Source: Gammaproteobacteria bacterium
Lineage (GTDB): Bacteria; Pseudomonadota; Gammaproteobacteria; Burkholderiales; Burkholderiaceae_D
Assembly: GCA_903970185.1 (NCBI GenBank)
Contig: CAJCIC010000001.1
Location: forward strand, 1-42,876
DNA: 42,876 bases
Direction of reading: 5' to 3'
The translations under genes and the position numbers were made by a program. Numbering within the stretch: position 1 is the first letter of the stretch; each line of letters opens with the position of its first letter. Under the pieces are notes generated by a model. The model saw nothing but the letters and a program-made list of their open reading frames with translations, had not been told where the DNA came from and did not search any database. Below, piece by piece: positions 36,709-42,876 of the stretch.

Positions 36709-37932
36709 ATGCCAAGTGCCATCCTGACACTCAACGCGGGATCTTCAAGCATCAAGTTTGCGCTCTTCGAGTGCGGCTCGGACCAAGAGCGGCTGGTGTC
36801 GCACGGAAGCATCGAGAATATCGGCACGGCCCCTCATTTCAAGGCAACAGCGCCCGATGGCGCCGTGCTCAAGGAAAAAAAATGGCGTCATGGTGCGGCA
36901 CTCAAGCAAGAAGCGCTGCTGAAATACCTGCTCGAATGGATCAATAGCCATCTCGGCGACGAATCCCTCTACGCGGTTGGGCATCGCATTGTTCATGGCG
37001 GCAGGCGCTTCGCAGCGCCGGTGATCATCGGCAAGGCCGTCTATGCCGAACTTGAAAAACTCATCCCTCTTGCACCCTTGCACCAACCGCATAATCTCGC
37101 TGCGGTTAAGGCCGTGCGCCGACTGCGTTCCGACCTGCCGCAAATTGCCTGCTTCGACACGTCCTTTCACCACGACATGCCCGAGGTCGCGGCACGACTG
37201 CCCTTGCCGCACAAGTATGTGAAGGAAGGGCTGCGCCGCTACGGCTTCCATGGCATTTCGTACGAATTCATCAGCGGCAAGCTGCGCCAAATGATGCCGA
37301 CACTGGCCAAGGGACGGATCGTCGTCGCGCATCTTGGCAATGGAGCGAGCCTGTGCGCGATCAACGACGGTCGCAGCATGGACACGACGATGAGCCTGAC
37401 CGCGCTCGACGGCCTGATGATGGGAACGCGGTGCGGCAGCCTCGATCCGGGCGTGATCCTGTATTTGCAGCAGGTCCACGGCCTCCCTGTTGCGACGATC
37501 GAGAAGCTGCTCTACAACGCCAGCGGGCTGCTTGGCGTGTCTGGCATCAGCAATGACATGCAAACCTTGCTGGCGAGCACAAAAGCGGCCGCGCGCGAGG
37601 CCATCGAGCTCTTCGTGTACGACCTCGCCAAGCACGTCGGCGCCATGACTGCGAGCCTTGGCGGCATCGATGGCTTCGTGTTCTCTGGTGGCATCGGTGA
37701 GCATGCCGCGCCGATCCGGGCCGCGCTTTGCAAACAACTCACCTGGCTAGGGATCGAATGCGACGGCGCGGCGAACGATCGTCACGCGACCTTGATTAGC
37801 AGCCCGCGCAGCCGCATCCCTGTCTACGTCATTGCGACCGATGAAGAAGCGATGATCGCAAGGCACACCGCACAAGTTCTGAAAGACGCATCCGGGCCGC
37901 TGAAGACAACGGCCACTGGCATCCCCGCCTGA
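36709..37932 (+). CDS. ackA: Acetate kinase
   Basis: A 407-residue acetate kinase of normal length, which interconverts acetate plus ATP and acetyl phosphate. Motifs are LTLNAGSSSIKFALF, GHRIVHGGRRF, CFDTSFHHDMP (catalytic Asp), RRYGFHGISYEF, VAHLGNGASL and FSGGIGEHA. AAGG lies about 8 bases before the ATG. Phosphotransacetylase or phosphoketolase, the usual partners, are not in the window. A small palindrome, GCGTCAG-CC-CTGACGC (36559-36574), lies in the gap before it and might be regulatory. Confidence 0.93.
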   Translation: MPSAILTLNAGSSSIKFALFECGSDQERLVSHGSIENIGTAPHFKATAPDGAVLKEKKWRHGAALKQEALLKYLLEWINSHLGDESLYAVGHRIVHGGRRFAAPVIIGKAVYAELEKLIPLAPLHQPHNLAAVKAVRRLRSDLPQIACFDTSFHHDMPEVAARLPLPHKYVKEGLRRYGFHGISYEFISGKLRQMMPTLAKGRIVVAHLGNGASLCAINDGRSMDTTMSLTALDGLMMGTRCGSLDPGVILYLQQVHGLPVATIEKLLYNASGLLGVSGISNDMQTLLASTKAAAREAIELFVYDLAKHVGAMTASLGGIDGFVFSGGIGEHAAPIRAALCKQLTWLGIECDGAANDRHATLISSPRSRIPVYVIATDEEAMIARHTAQVLKDASGPLKTTATGIPA

Positions 37933-38000
37933 TGCTCTTTCTGGGCCACACCAACGGCGCCGCCTCGCGCACGAATCGCGACGGCTCGCCGGCGATAAAC

Positions 38001-38117
38001 GTTCTTATATGAGCCATTGTCGGCCCCAAGCGCTCCTATTAAGAGTATCTATCGCAACAGGCGTCAATGCTATAATTGTTCTTATTAGAACTTTTTTGCT
38101 GATCAAGCGTTCTTATC
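38001..38117 (+). promoter_or_regulatory. Candidate hipBA promoter with repeated operator sites
   Basis: A perfect -10 box TATAAT lies at 38071-38076; no good -35 is visible. The perfect inverted repeat GTTCT-TATT-AGAAC (38078-38091) starts two bases after it, where it would cover the transcription start. Related half-sites occur at 38001 (GTTCTTAT), 38033-38045 (CTCCTATTAAGAG) and 38109 (GTTCTTATC). Repeated palindromes before a HipB-type gene fit autorepression. Spacing between successive sites is about 31-45 bases. Confidence 0.65.
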
Positions 38118-38130
38118 AGGATGATTACAA

Positions 38131-38457
38131 GTGATTGCAGCGACTAACATCGCCGTAGACAGAGCGCTCAAGGCGCTAGGCCAAAGCATCGGGCTCGCGC
38201 GTCGGCGACGGGGTATGTCTCAAACCGACCTGGCGTCCCGCATGGGTGTTTCGGTAAGCACGGTACGTCGCCTGGAGGACGGACATCCCGGAACGGCGCT
38301 CACCTACCTGGCAATGGCTCTACAGGTCTTTGGGGAACTGGAGAAGCTGCGCTTGCTTCTGGACACGCCGACGGATTCCGTGGGGCTCGCGCTCATGGAT
38401 GCAGCACTGCCGGCTCGGGTCTACAGCAGACGCCGAAAGGTACCCAAAGCATTTTGA
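38131..38457 (+). CDS. hipB: HipB-like antitoxin/XRE-family regulator
   Basis: A 108-residue protein with a helix-turn-helix of the XRE type at residues about 16-70: GLARRRRGMSQTDLASRMGVSVSTVRRLEDG. The start is GTG at 38131 with AGGA upstream. Only 13 bases separate it from the hipA remnant, the usual antitoxin-toxin layout. It should repress its own promoter through the repeats just upstream. As hipA is truncated, it is now an orphan antitoxin. Confidence 0.85.
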   Translation: MIAATNIAVDRALKALGQSIGLARRRRGMSQTDLASRMGVSVSTVRRLEDGHPGTALTYLAMALQVFGELEKLRLLLDTPTDSVGLALMDAALPARVYSRRRKVPKAF

Positions 38458-38470
38458 AGGGGGGCCCGAT

Positions 38471-39046
38471 ATGGCTACGCGAGCCGGTGCCACGGCACGG
38501 AAAATGAAAACGGAAATGGACGTGTGCTTAGGCAAGGCAGGCACGCCCGTGGGCAAACTCGTGTTCGTTCGCAACGGGCCTAGGGCGTTCACGCAGTTCG
38601 CCTACTTTCAGGATTGGCTCGACAACAACGACACATTCAACGTATCACCAGACCTCTTTGCCACGCCAGGGTACCAGACCCGCAAGCCCGCGAGCAAAGA
38701 GGACTCTTTGTTTTTTCTCGCGCTGGCAGACACCGAGCCGGATGCCTGGGGGCGCCGTGTCATCGCCCGCGCGCATGCCAAGCGCCGCGCGGATGACCCG
38801 GCGCTTGGGGCTCTGACCGAGCTGGATTATCTTTGCGCGGTAGATGATTTCAGCCGCATGGGCGCCTTACGCTTGCGCAGTACGCACGGCACTTATCTGG
38901 AGTCCGCGCCTGCCGGCCGGCGTGCGACGCCTCCATTGCTGGATCTCGAGAAGATGCTTTCGGCGTCACGGGCAGTCGAGCTAGGCGAGGAAACAGCCGA
39001 GGATTTGGCCTATCGTATGCGTCCGGTGAGTACCGTCTTGACGTGA
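38471..39046 (+). pseudogene. hipA: HipA toxin kinase, truncated by IS66
   Basis: The N-terminal part of a HipA serine/threonine kinase. The first 181 residues are native (VGKLVFVRNGPRAFTQFAY, then SPDLFATPG, DTEPDAWGRRVI and LDYLCAVDDFSRMGALRL); these match the HipA N-terminal and early kinase-like core. IS66 begins at 39015, and the remaining 10 residues come from the IS end. A complete HipA is about 420-440 residues, so the catalytic C-terminal domain is absent and it cannot phosphorylate its target. The rest of hipA is not found beyond the IS. Confidence 0.85.
39015..39040 (+). repeat. IS66 left terminal inverted repeat
   Basis: Starts GTATGCGTCCGGTGAG and matches the reverse complement of 41500-41525 at 22 of 26 positions. 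The hipA frame reads into it. Confidence 0.88.
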
Positions 39047-39063
39047 AATAAATTTGATCCGGG

Positions 39064-40680
39064 TTAGGCCGCGAGGCGCTCGTCTTGTGCCGACTCGGGC
39101 TGCAGCATCCAGGGTAGGAGTTGATCGACCTGGTTGATAGGATGCTCGGCGATCTTTGCGAGCACCTCTCTCAAGTAGGCTTCAGGATCGAGGCCATTCA
39201 GTTTCGCGGTGTTGATCAGGCTGTACATCGCGGCGGCACGTTCGCCACCGGCGTCCGAGCCCGCGAACAGGTAATTCTTGCGACCCAAGGCCACGGCGCG
39301 TAGCTCGCGTTCAACGGCGTTGTTGTCGATCTCGAGGCGACCGTCATCGCGGTACCGGGTCAGAGCCGGCCAGCGGCCGAGCGAGTAACGGATCGCACCC
39401 GCCAGTTCCGATTTCGCCGAGAGCTGCGTCAAGGTCGCCTGTAGCCAGCCGCGCAGGTCGTCAAGCAGTTGCCCAGCCTGTTGCTGCCGCACATCACATC
39501 GGTCTTCGGGCATCTTACCGCGGATCGTACTCTCAATGCCGTACAGTGCGCCGATACGCTCCAGAGCTTCGGCGGCAATCGGCGACGGCTTATGCTCGTG
39601 CACCTCGAAGAACTTGCGTCGCGCATGCGCCCAGCAGGCCGCCTCGACGATCCGACCCTCCTCGTACAATTTTTCGAAGCCTGCATAGCCATCGGCTTGC
39701 AACACACCATGGAAGCTCTTCAGATGCGTCCGAGGTCGCTCGCCCTTGCGGTCGGGAGAGTATCGGAACCACACTGCCGGTGGATCGGTACTGCCCGCCG
39801 GTCGGTCATCGCGGACGTAGGCCCATAGGCGCCCCGTCTTGGTTGAACCGCGTCCGGGCTCAAGCACCGGCACTGGCGTGTCATCACCATGGAGCTTTTC
39901 GGCAGCCATCACGTAGCGCCCCAAGCGATCGATCAAGGGCTCGAGCAGCCGACTCGCCTGGCCGACCCAGTCAGCCAGTGTCGAGCGGCTCAACTCGACG
40001 CCCTCGCGTTCGTAGATCTCCGACTGCCGGTAGAGCGGCAAGTGGTCTGCGTATTTCGACACCAGCACGTGCGCGAGTAACCCCGGTCCTGCGAAGCCGC
40101 GCGGGATCGGCCGACTCGGCGCTGGCTCCTGCACGATCGTGTCGCACTTCATGCAACTCAGCTTGGGACGGATGGTGCGGATCACCTTGAAACGCTCAGG
40201 GATGATCTCCAACGTCTCGGAGACGTCCTCGCCAATCTTCTGCATGGCGCCGCCGCAGGCCGGGCACTGGCAGGCCGGCTCGAGGATGTGTTCCTCTCTG
40301 GGCAAGTGATCCGGCAAGGGCTTGCGATGGGCGACACGCCTGAGCGTGATCGCCACGGGCTCGGACACGATGTGGGCCACGCCCGTTTCCAGATCCTCGA
40401 GCAGCAACTCCATCTGTGCAATCTGATCACCGAGCTGTTCTGAGGAGCGGCCGAATTGCATGCGCTTGAGTCTTGCGATCTCGAACTTGAGTTTCGCGAT
40501 CGTCAGTTCCAGCAGATGAGTCTCGCGGTCGCGCTGTTTGAGCAATTGGTCGCGCTCGACGAGCAATTGCTCGTGTCGCGCCAACTGCTCTTGATGCCGC
40601 AGCAGATGCGCCTGCTGCTCAGCGATCATTCTCTTGAGCGTGTCAATATCGTCTGGAAGATCGGCGAGTTTGATTGGCAC
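39064..40680 (-). CDS. tnpC: IS66 transposase TnpC
   Basis: A 538-residue DDE transposase. The N-terminus is a leucine-rich coiled coil ([16 protein letters not shown]). A zinc-finger region follows ([10 protein letters not shown] and LSCMKCD). Catalytic residues lie in [17 protein letters not shown] and NNAVERELR. The C-terminal IS66 tail ([17 protein letters not shown]) is intact. The start is GTG. It appears full length and unbroken, so the element may still be active. Confidence 0.95.
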   Translation of the reverse strand: MPIKLADLPDDIDTLKRMIAEQQAHLLRHQEQLARHEQLLVERDQLLKQRDRETHLLELTIAKLKFEIARLKRMQFGRSSEQLGDQIAQMELLLEDLETGVAHIVSEPVAITLRRVAHRKPLPDHLPREEHILEPACQCPACGGAMQKIGEDVSETLEIIPERFKVIRTIRPKLSCMKCDTIVQEPAPSRPIPRGFAGPGLLAHVLVSKYADHLPLYRQSEIYEREGVELSRSTLADWVGQASRLLEPLIDRLGRYVMAAEKLHGDDTPVPVLEPGRGSTKTGRLWAYVRDDRPAGSTDPPAVWFRYSPDRKGERPRTHLKSFHGVLQADGYAGFEKLYEEGRIVEAACWAHARRKFFEVHEHKPSPIAAEALERIGALYGIESTIRGKMPEDRCDVRQQQAGQLLDDLRGWLQATLTQLSAKSELAGAIRYSLGRWPALTRYRDDGRLEIDNNAVERELRAVALGRKNYLFAGSDAGGERAAAMYSLINTAKLNGLDPEAYLREVLAKIAEHPINQVDQLLPWMLQPESAQDERLAA

Positions 40681-40725
40681 ACCACCATCGTAGGAGATGA
40701 TGGAATTATTGCAAGATCTTCATGA

Positions 40726-41070
40726 TCATGCCGCGCGTTGCGGCTGCCACGTGCGTTCCGGCCTTCTCCAGTCAATCCCTTCGAGCAGCATCGACAGTTG
40801 CGCCGGCGAGAGTGCGACTGATCCGCTCGATGCCTGCGGCCAGATGAAACGTCCCCGTTCGAGGCGCTTGGCAAACAGGCACAGCCCATCGCCGTCCCAC
40901 CAGATCATCTTCACCAGATCACCGCGCTTGCCACGAAACACGAACAGCTGACCCGAGAAGGGATTCTCCTTGAGCGTCTCCTGAACGAGCGAGGCGAGGC
41001 CGTCGAAGCCTTTGCGCATGTCGGTAATGCCGGCCGCAATCCAGATCCGGCCCGGCGCCATGCGGATCAT
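40726..41070 (-). CDS. tnpB: IS66 accessory protein TnpB
   Basis: A 114-residue protein of the IS66 Orf2 family (PF05717). GITDMRKGFDGLASLV, FRGKRGDLVKMIWWDGDG and KRLERGRFIWP are diagnostic. The ATG overlaps the TGA of tnpA (ATGA), and it precedes tnpC by 45 bases. It is needed for IS66 transposition, though its biochemical role is not settled. Confidence 0.95.
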   Translation of the reverse strand: MIRMAPGRIWIAAGITDMRKGFDGLASLVQETLKENPFSGQLFVFRGKRGDLVKMIWWDGDGLCLFAKRLERGRFIWPQASSGSVALSPAQLSMLLEGIDWRRPERTWQPQRAA

Positions 41071-41432
41071 TTGTTCAGCGCCTCGATCGCGGCGCGCAGC
41101 ATCGGAACACTGACGACCCCTTGCGTCGTGATGCGCTTCTCGGCAATCTCGATTTCCATCGAACCGATCGGATCACTGGTTGGCCGCGACTTCTCGGACG
41201 GCTCTTGGATTCGCACCGGCAACATCGCTCCGCTACCACCCAAAGCACCTTCCTGATACAGTCGTCGCCAGGCAAACAGTTGGTTGGCGTTGATGTCATG
41301 TCGTCGCGCAACTCGCGATACGGAACTCCCCGGCTCTAGAGTTTCCGCAATGATCTGAAGTTTCAGATCTGTGGGAAACCGCCGTCGGGGCCGATCTCGC
41401 GGCGCTACGACTAGGCTTTGATTAGTGTCCAT
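41067..41432 (-). CDS. tnpA: IS66 accessory protein TnpA
   Basis: A 121-residue helix-turn-helix protein of the IS66 Orf1 family: FPTDLKLQIIAETLEPGSSVSRVARRHDINANQLFAWRR contains the DNA-binding fold (residues about 20-60). The ATG lies inside the arm of a perfect hairpin (41425-41450), and no good ribosome site is visible before it. No other start occurs before the HTH. Confidence 0.93.
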   Translation of the reverse strand: MDTNQSLVVAPRDRPRRRFPTDLKLQIIAETLEPGSSVSRVARRHDINANQLFAWRRLYQEGALGGSGAMLPVRIQEPSEKSRPTSDPIGSMEIEIAEKRITTQGVVSVPMLRAAIEALNK

Positions 41433-41450
41433 CTATTTTTAGATGGACAC
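41425..41450 (-). promoter_or_regulatory. Hairpin overlapping the tnpA start codon
   Basis: Perfect 11-bp arms GTGTCCATCTA and TAGATGGACAC enclose a four-base loop. Read in the mRNA direction, the tnpA ATG (41430-41432) lies within the downstream arm, so a transcript that contains both arms would bury the start codon in a stem. IS10 and related elements use such structures to block translation from outside transcripts; applying that here is inference. Confidence 0.75.
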
Positions 41451-41499
41451 TTAAATGAGACCATCAGCCGAATATGTTCATACGAACTTCTGCAGCATG

Positions 41500-41525
41500 C
41501 AAGACGGTACTGAACGGACGGTTAC
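41500..41525 (-). repeat. IS66 right terminal inverted repeat
   Basis: On the minus strand it begins GTAACCGTCCGTTCAG and matches 39015-39040 at 22 of 26 positions. Outside it the DNA changes to the lower-GC RHS region. Confidence 0.88.
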
Positions 41526-41662
41526 GATTCTCCTGCTTTAATGCAAATTTTTTTCCAGGGGCCCATTTTGGCCTGCACTTGCACCAGCATGCAAGCGCAT
41601 CTGTTCACACCGCGCAGCTAAAGGGGGTCAGTGATCGGCTTCGGCTTCGGGCGATGCTGTGA

Positions 41663-41908
41663 TCAGTGAACCACGCGCAGCAAGCTGCAGCTCACCCAGA
41701 TGGTATGCAGATGCGAATTTGCGTCGGTGAATTCGAGTTCCGCATTATCGTGAGCATCGAATCCGACGAAAGCGACGGTCTGTCCAACAGCTTCTCGGAT
41801 AGCCTCTTGATCGGAGAGCAGCAAACCGTTGAGAAGCCCTGCCGGAGTTTCTAGCAGGATGACCGACTGGCCTTCGCAAACCAGTCTGCCATCACGGTCA
41901 TTTTTCAT
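41663..41908 (-). CDS. Small protein after RHS tip, possible immunity protein
   Basis: An 81-residue acidic protein. The segment AELEFTDANSHLHTIWVSCSLLRVV, after an EAIREAVGQTVAFVGFDA core, resembles a short uncharacterised family I recall next to RHS and T6SS effectors in betaproteobacteria. The ribosome site is weak. It starts 8 bases after the preceding gene's stop, so the two form one unit with the RHS tip. An immunity role is inferred from position only. Confidence 0.65.
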   Translation of the reverse strand: MKNDRDGRLVCEGQSVILLETPAGLLNGLLLSDQEAIREAVGQTVAFVGFDAHDNAELEFTDANSHLHTIWVSCSLLRVVH

Positions 41909-41916
41909 AGTCTCGG

Positions 41917-42207
41917 CTAATGCTCATGACCAAGGGTCGAAAGCCGGTCAATAAGTCGTTCTTTTGTGTAGAGAAGTTGATCGGCATCATCCACACGTAC
42001 GAAGAAGAGGCTTTCTTCGTCGTTAACTGGAATGTATTTGAAGAGGTAAACAGACTCTCCGTTGGAGTCCTTCGACCGACGCTCATAAATCAGAGTTTGG
42101 ATAACCGGTATCTGACACTCGTGATCATGGAAGACGACGGCAAAGTAAAGGCCACCTTGCACCAGGCCGGAAGCCTCTTCTTCAATCTGGGGTTCGTCAC
42201 CGTTCAT
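41917..42207 (-). CDS. Small acidic protein, candidate RHS immunity protein
   Basis: A 96-residue acidic protein without a signal peptide, likely cytoplasmic. Its ATG at 42207 overlaps the TGA of the RHS tip (ATGA), the expected toxin-immunity arrangement. It has a beta-rich centre (LYFAVVFHDHECQIPVIQTLIYERR, then SVYLFKYIPV). I do not recognise the family. An upstream extension of the frame to 42294 overlaps the RHS tip and is not supported. Base composition is clearly lower in GC than the chromosome genes. Confidence 0.7.
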   Translation of the reverse strand: MNGDEPQIEEEASGLVQGGLYFAVVFHDHECQIPVIQTLIYERRSKDSNGESVYLFKYIPVNDEESLFFVRVDDADQLLYTKERLIDRLSTLGHEH

Positions 42208-42731
42208 GGACTTCCCAACACGCCAGCGGCTGCTGCGGCGGCAGCACCCAGCATGAATATAAGCCAAGGCGGAGGAGGTTGAACTGCCGGGCAAGCTTTG
42301 GGCGGGTCGGCGTACTCATTGCAATTACAGCTAGGTTCACGGCTCGGAACCCATCCTTGCACAATTTTCCCGTCGATTACCGAAGTTCCCCAATAAACTT
42401 GATGCTTACAACTCTCGACTCCCCTAGGCCCGCAAAGGTCATTGCAGAACAAGTTATCAGCGGCTGTGCAGTTGACCCATTTGTTTCCCGGACCCTTGGG
42501 GGCAAGCCCAAAAGGATCGACGGTGAGTAACGGTTCTGCGTTGGCATAGCCATACGTCGCAATTCCACCGTGAATGCCCTTCGGATCACTCTGAACATAC
42601 CTGCCGAGTGTCGGGTCGTAATTCCGATTGTAGTTGTATATCAATTGCCCTGACGCGGTCGCATCGTGAAGAGGGCCGTTTTTGCGAGACGCGTCAAGCG
42701 CTTGCAGCGAGTCGATGAAGTCAGTTCCCCT
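42204..42731 (-). pseudogene. Orphan RHS-repeat core tip with variable C-terminal domain
   Basis: The open frame runs from a stop at 42732-42734. The RHS-associated core motif YNYNRNYDPTLGRYVQSDP is followed by ATYGYANAEPLLTVDPFGL, which ends the conserved core. The 99-residue tip after DPFGL is variable: it has seven cysteines (CNDLC, CNCN, KACP) and a hydrophobic tail WLIFMLGAAAAAAAGVLG before the stop. The large N-terminal RHS barrel is absent; instead about 29 unrelated residues precede the core. No ATG or GTG exists and only a weak TTG at 42644, so it looks like a displaced silent cassette. The tip would be the toxin module. Confidence 0.75.
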
Positions 42732-42788
42732 TCACGAGCAGAATTTTTTCTAGACGAACATTTTAGCCTACCGGCTCGCAGCGACTGC

Positions 42789-42876
42789 TCAGGCGTCAGG
42801 CAGAATCCCAGACTCCTGGTGCATCGCCATTTGGTCAAGGTCTGAGTCGGTGGCGACCATGAACGTCAATTCAAAG
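42789..42876 (-). CDS. C-terminal end of an unidentified gene (partial)
   Basis: Twenty-eight residues run to TGA at 42789-42791: FELTFMVATDSDLDQM continuing to GILPDA. The composition is plausible for a protein, but the fragment is too short to identify, and it enters from the right edge. It may belong to the mobile or RHS island. Chance open frame is possible. Confidence 0.3.
   Translation of the reverse strand, partial: FELTFMVATDSDLDQMAMHQESGILPDA

Larger units (their letters stand above)
39015..41525 (-). mobile_element. IS66-family insertion sequence, complete, without target duplication
   Basis: A 2511-bp element, the normal IS66 size. It carries tnpA, tnpB and tnpC (all minus) and is bounded by imperfect 26-bp inverted repeats that begin GTA and share CGTCCG and AGTACCGTCTTG. 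IS66 elements usually create an 8-bp target duplication. Here the left flank (39007-39014) is GGCCTATC and the right flank (41526-41533) is GATTCTCC, with no match. This implies a deletion or recombination next to the element after insertion. Confidence 0.92.

Noticed and set aside
41578..41595. CTTGCA-N6-TGCAAG as terminator for the RHS unit.
   Set aside because: The stem is short and no T-run follows on the minus strand.

Overview
The window reads as chromosome of a high-GC betaproteobacterium, probably Burkholderiales. Supporting this are dense Dpp/Opp-type peptide ABC operons, a SoeABC-type molybdoenzyme, a lysine-rich SWIB-domain protein, a beta-propeller lipoprotein and many GTG starts. 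This is inferred from gene content and base composition; there is no rRNA or tRNA to anchor it. I found no RNA genes and no CRISPR array.

Region 1 (1-13.7 kb): the tail of an AMP-forming acyl-CoA ligase, a beta-propeller lipoprotein and a FadD-type acyl-CoA ligase. Next comes a long minus-strand unit, read from 13731 down to about 4052: peptide permeases B and C, an unknown membrane-anchored protein, ATPases D and F, an ArgE-like M20 deacylase, a cytoplasmic molybdopterin oxidoreductase and a lipoprotein aminopeptidase. Most junctions overlap by a few bases, often as NTGA. This ABC set has no binding protein in the window.

Region 2 (13.9-22.6 kb): a plus-strand M20D amidohydrolase faces a second, complete peptide ABC operon. 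Its order is permease B, M20D amidohydrolase, binding protein, permease C, small lipoprotein, ATPases D and F. Together the two operons suggest uptake of peptides or N-acyl amino acids and their intracellular deacylation.

Region 3 (23-35.4 kb): a SWIB/lysine-rich chromatin-like protein with a clear terminator, an M48 protease with a DUF898 (YjgN) membrane protein, and a b-type cytochrome with a YedY-like molybdoenzyme that looks like a Tat lipoprotein. These are followed by a methyltransferase, an aldo/keto reductase and a beta-hydroxyacid dehydrogenase, then a SoeABC-like sulfite dehydrogenase operon and a GFA-family protein. Three separate molybdoenzyme systems lie within about 30 kb.

Region 4 (35.8-38 kb): a ROK-family sugar kinase and acetate kinase.

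Region 5 (38-42.9 kb) is accessory DNA. A HipB antitoxin gene with a repeated operator region precedes a hipA cut off by a 2.5-kb IS66 element. The element has 26-bp inverted repeats but no target duplication, so the far side is a different locus: an orphan RHS C-terminal tip with two small downstream genes (immunity candidates), of visibly lower GC. A hairpin overlapping the tnpA start codon may block translation from outside transcripts.
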